Shown one piece after another: positions 23,894 to 25,441 of a stretch of 25,441 nucleotides of DNA. Within the stretch, counting starts at the first letter, position 1. Each line of letters begins with the position of its first letter. Both the position numbers and the translations under genes were made by a program. A model generated the notes under the pieces. The model did no database searches. It was not told the DNA's origin and saw only the letters and a program-made list of their open reading frames with translations. Source of the DNA: Syntrophaceae bacterium UBA6078 (lineage in GTDB: Bacteria > Desulfobacterota > Syntrophia > Syntrophales > UBA2210). The stretch is taken from the NCBI GenBank assembly GCA_002428735.1, contig DIXO01000048.1, positions 1 to 25,441 of the forward strand, read 5' to 3'.

Positions 23894-24538
23894 ATGCCTA
23901 CAGAAAATAAGCCAGTCAGGATACGTGTTTTTATCGATTATTGGAATCTTCAATTGACGTTTAACGAAAAAGAAGGGGAAGCAACGGGACGTGCGGATTG
24001 TAGGATAAAGCTTGATTGGCAGAAAATTGGACTAATACTTGCGACAAAGGCAGCACAAGTGGCGAGTATCGATAATTACTCATTTGATGGTGTAATTATC
24101 TATGCCTCATTTAATCCCAAAACAGACGAAGGAAAAAATTTCAATAAATGGATAACCACATGGCTAAATAGGCAAGCAGGTGTTCAAGTCAACTGCCTAG
24201 AACGGCAACCCAAAGCCCCTCCAAGGTGTCCGATTTGCCATAAAATCATAGATTATTGTCCTCATTCTGGCTGTGGTGCAAGAATAGCAAGGACGATTGA
24301 GAAAGGTGTGGATAGCCTTATAATTACCGATATGATCCGACTTGCATGGGAAGATGCCTATGACATTGCTGTTCTTGTATCTTCAGATAGAGATCTTGTC
24401 CCGGGGGTACAATTTTTAAATTCAAAAGGCTTAAAAGTAATCCAAGCAGGATTCCCACCATCTGGCGTTCATCTTGCAACAACCTGTTGGGCATCTTTTG
24501 ATATATACCCAATGCGATCTATGATACTGCGAAAATAA
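23894..24538 (+). CDS. NYN-domain (PIN-like) protein, putative RNase, with four-Cys insert
   Basis: A 214-residue protein of the NYN/LabA-like (DUF88) PIN-fold family. The first acidic motif is VFIDYWNL (D15, N18), the second GVDSLIITDMI (D140, D146) and the third VSSDRDLVP (D165, D167), followed by GLKVIQAGF; this is the complete acidic metal site expected for a ribonuclease. Inserted between strands is CPICHKIIDYCPHSGC (C112, C115, C122, C127), a likely zinc knuckle. No ribosome site precedes ATG 23894, but a promoter and two hairpins lie upstream. Base composition is AT-rich, unlike genes left of the tRNA, suggesting transfer. NYN proteins process RNA and some act in phage defence or toxin-like systems; the role here is unknown. 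Confidence 0.85.
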   Translation: MPTENKPVRIRVFIDYWNLQLTFNEKEGEATGRADCRIKLDWQKIGLILATKAAQVASIDNYSFDGVIIYASFNPKTDEGKNFNKWITTWLNRQAGVQVNCLERQPKAPPRCPICHKIIDYCPHSGCGARIARTIEKGVDSLIITDMIRLAWEDAYDIAVLVSSDRDLVPGVQFLNSKGLKVIQAGFPPSGVHLATTCWASFDIYPMRSMILRK

Positions 24539-24602
24539 CCACTTCTTTTTTAATATCTTAAAGCTAAATCCAAACTGAGACACTACCCTGCCGTATTATT
24601 CC

Positions 24603-24741
24603 TTGACATGCTACCGCCATGGGGTTAATAAGTTACCGGTTTGACGGACCGAGGATATCGTATGTCGTTTTGAACACCTGACCGTGGGGGGAATATGATG
24701 AAGACCAGGCCCTGTTTCTCGGAATGAGAGGCGGGGTTTTT
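24603..24741 (+). ncRNA. Candidate small RNA: promoter-like site to terminator
   Basis: TTGACA (24603-24608) with a 17-base spacer and a weak -10 TAATAA (24626-24631) is followed about 100 bases later by a terminator. The interval has no ribosome site or plausible frame and contains a small CGGT/ACCG hairpin (24637-24651). The transcript would run from about 24638 to 24741. It lies between the NYN gene and the R-M fragment. The terminator could instead serve the NYN gene. Confidence 0.4.
24710..24741 (+). terminator. Rho-independent terminator
   Basis: CCCTGTTTCTC (24710-24720) pairs with GAGAGGCGGGG (24726-24736) over 11 positions with three G-U pairs around GGAAT, followed by TTTTTGTTT. 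Confidence 0.75.
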
Positions 24742-24805
24742 GTTTGCGGGTGGGTATCAGGATCCGGATAAACATTGTTGGCTTACGCAAGAACAGGAAT
24801 CTTCA

Positions 24806-25423
24806 ATGAGTAATGAAAGAATAACAGAGAATTTAGTCCGCGATTTTTTGAGAGAGCTTAAATATTACGACGATTCAAACGAAATACATGTTGAAGAGCA
24901 AAAAAGTCAAATTGTTGAAGTAAAAAAATTACTTAAGACTGCAAGCAAATCAGGTAAAGGTGGTAAGGGGTCTCCTGAATTTATAATTAGCACACCAAAT
25001 ACCCCAGATTTTCTTATTGTCATTGAGTGTAAAGCTGAAACTACTAAACATGAAAGCACTTCCGGAGACAAGCCAAAAGATTTCGCTGTTGATGGCGTTC
25101 TTCATTATGCAAAAAAGCTATCTAAATCATATAATGTAATTGGTGTGGCTGTAAGTGGACAAACTAAATCATCTCTAAAAGTATCCAACTTCATTCATCC
25201 AAAAGGTTCAGAAAATCCAAAACCACTTACCAATAAATCAGGAAAACTAATAAAAAAACTGATCAGCTTGGAAGATTTTATTGAACATGGGACCTTTGAT
25301 CCTGACGTTGCAAAACGTCGCCGCGACGACTTAATGGCATTTTCTCGCGAACTTCATGATTTCATGAGAGATCATGCGAAATTGACAGAAAGTGAAAAAC
25401 CATTAATGGTCAGCGGCCAGTAA
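24806..25423 (+). CDS. N-terminal nuclease domain of an R-M/N6-methylase-type protein, stops early
   Basis: A 205-residue protein beginning MSNERITENLVRDFLRELKYYDD. It carries a PD-(D/E)XK site, TPDFLIVIECKAE (D68, E74, K76), and the following AVDGVLHYAKKLSKSYNVIGVAVSG, as found at the N-terminus of restriction-modification proteins in which this nuclease-type domain precedes an N6-adenine methylase. In such proteins the segment SRELHDFM...PLMVSG continues into a hydrophobic methylase helix; here it ends VSGQ and TAA at 25423. Either the gene is truncated (insertion or deletion) or this is a stand-alone domain. ATG 24806 has AGGAA upstream; an in-frame ATG at 24740 lies in the terminator T run. 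AT-rich, like the NYN gene. Confidence 0.75.
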   Translation: MSNERITENLVRDFLRELKYYDDSNEIHVEEQKSQIVEVKKLLKTASKSGKGGKGSPEFIISTPNTPDFLIVIECKAETTKHESTSGDKPKDFAVDGVLHYAKKLSKSYNVIGVAVSGQTKSSLKVSNFIHPKGSENPKPLTNKSGKLIKKLISLEDFIEHGTFDPDVAKRRRDDLMAFSRELHDFMRDHAKLTESEKPLMVSGQ

Positions 25424-25441
25424 TTTCCGGTTAAGTTTTTG

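Noticed and set aside
22645..25441. Search for integrase, repeated tRNA end, CRISPR array or retron in the accessory region
   Set aside because: No integrase or reverse transcriptase frame, no repeat-spacer pattern and no second copy of the tRNA 3' end is visible in the window.

Overview
The window looks like a chromosomal segment of a GC-rich anaerobic, syntrophic-type bacterium, most likely a deltaproteobacterium (Syntrophobacterales/Desulfobacterota). This is an inference from gene content: three class III CoA-transferases, an NDP-forming acyl-CoA synthetase subunit, a complete branched-chain-type (Liv) ABC importer, and no carbohydrate genes. Nothing in the window fixes the species.

Layout. 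(1) Positions 1-5694, minus strand: a likely operon behind a near-consensus sigma70 promoter (5666-5694). Its order is SDR dehydrogenase, acyl-CoA synthetase alpha-type protein, MFS carboxylate-type transporter, CaiB/BaiF CoA-transferase, and a conserved membrane protein that is frameshifted and runs off the left edge. (2) 5849-10608: PHP phosphoesterase and amidase (+), a Nudix hydrolase of the split-box NUDT19 type (-), an epoxide-hydrolase-like alpha/beta hydrolase (+), and a DUF1330 gene broken by one in-frame TAA (+). A strong hairpin terminator closes this stretch. (3) 10672-18899, minus strand: livH-livM-livG-livF, then two paired class III CoA-transferases with 4-base overlap, a 497-base gap, and a periplasmic substrate-binding protein. 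A good promoter lies at 18870-18899. The arrangement suggests import of an organic acid followed by CoA activation through a two-subunit CoA-transferase, as in BbsEF-type systems. (4) 18968-22494, minus strand: TIM-barrel (AP endonuclease 2/xylose isomerase-like) protein, DppB- and DppC-type permeases, and TatD. No peptide-binding protein or ATPase is present.

(5) 22568-25441, plus strand: tRNA-Lys(TTT) with its own terminator marks an abrupt change to AT-rich accessory DNA. It holds two small unknown genes behind a long hairpin, a transposase C-terminal remnant, a NYN-domain (PIN-like) putative RNase with an internal four-cysteine cluster, and an N-terminal nuclease domain of an R-M (N6-methylase-type) protein that stops where the methylase should begin. 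The NYN gene is preceded by a promoter plus two hairpins, one a 13-bp stem with G-U pairs and a GAAA loop, and followed by a promoter-like site and terminator about 100 bases apart. These look like two small structured RNAs around an RNase gene. This is the part of the window most likely to hold something undescribed. No integrase, CRISPR array or rRNA was seen.
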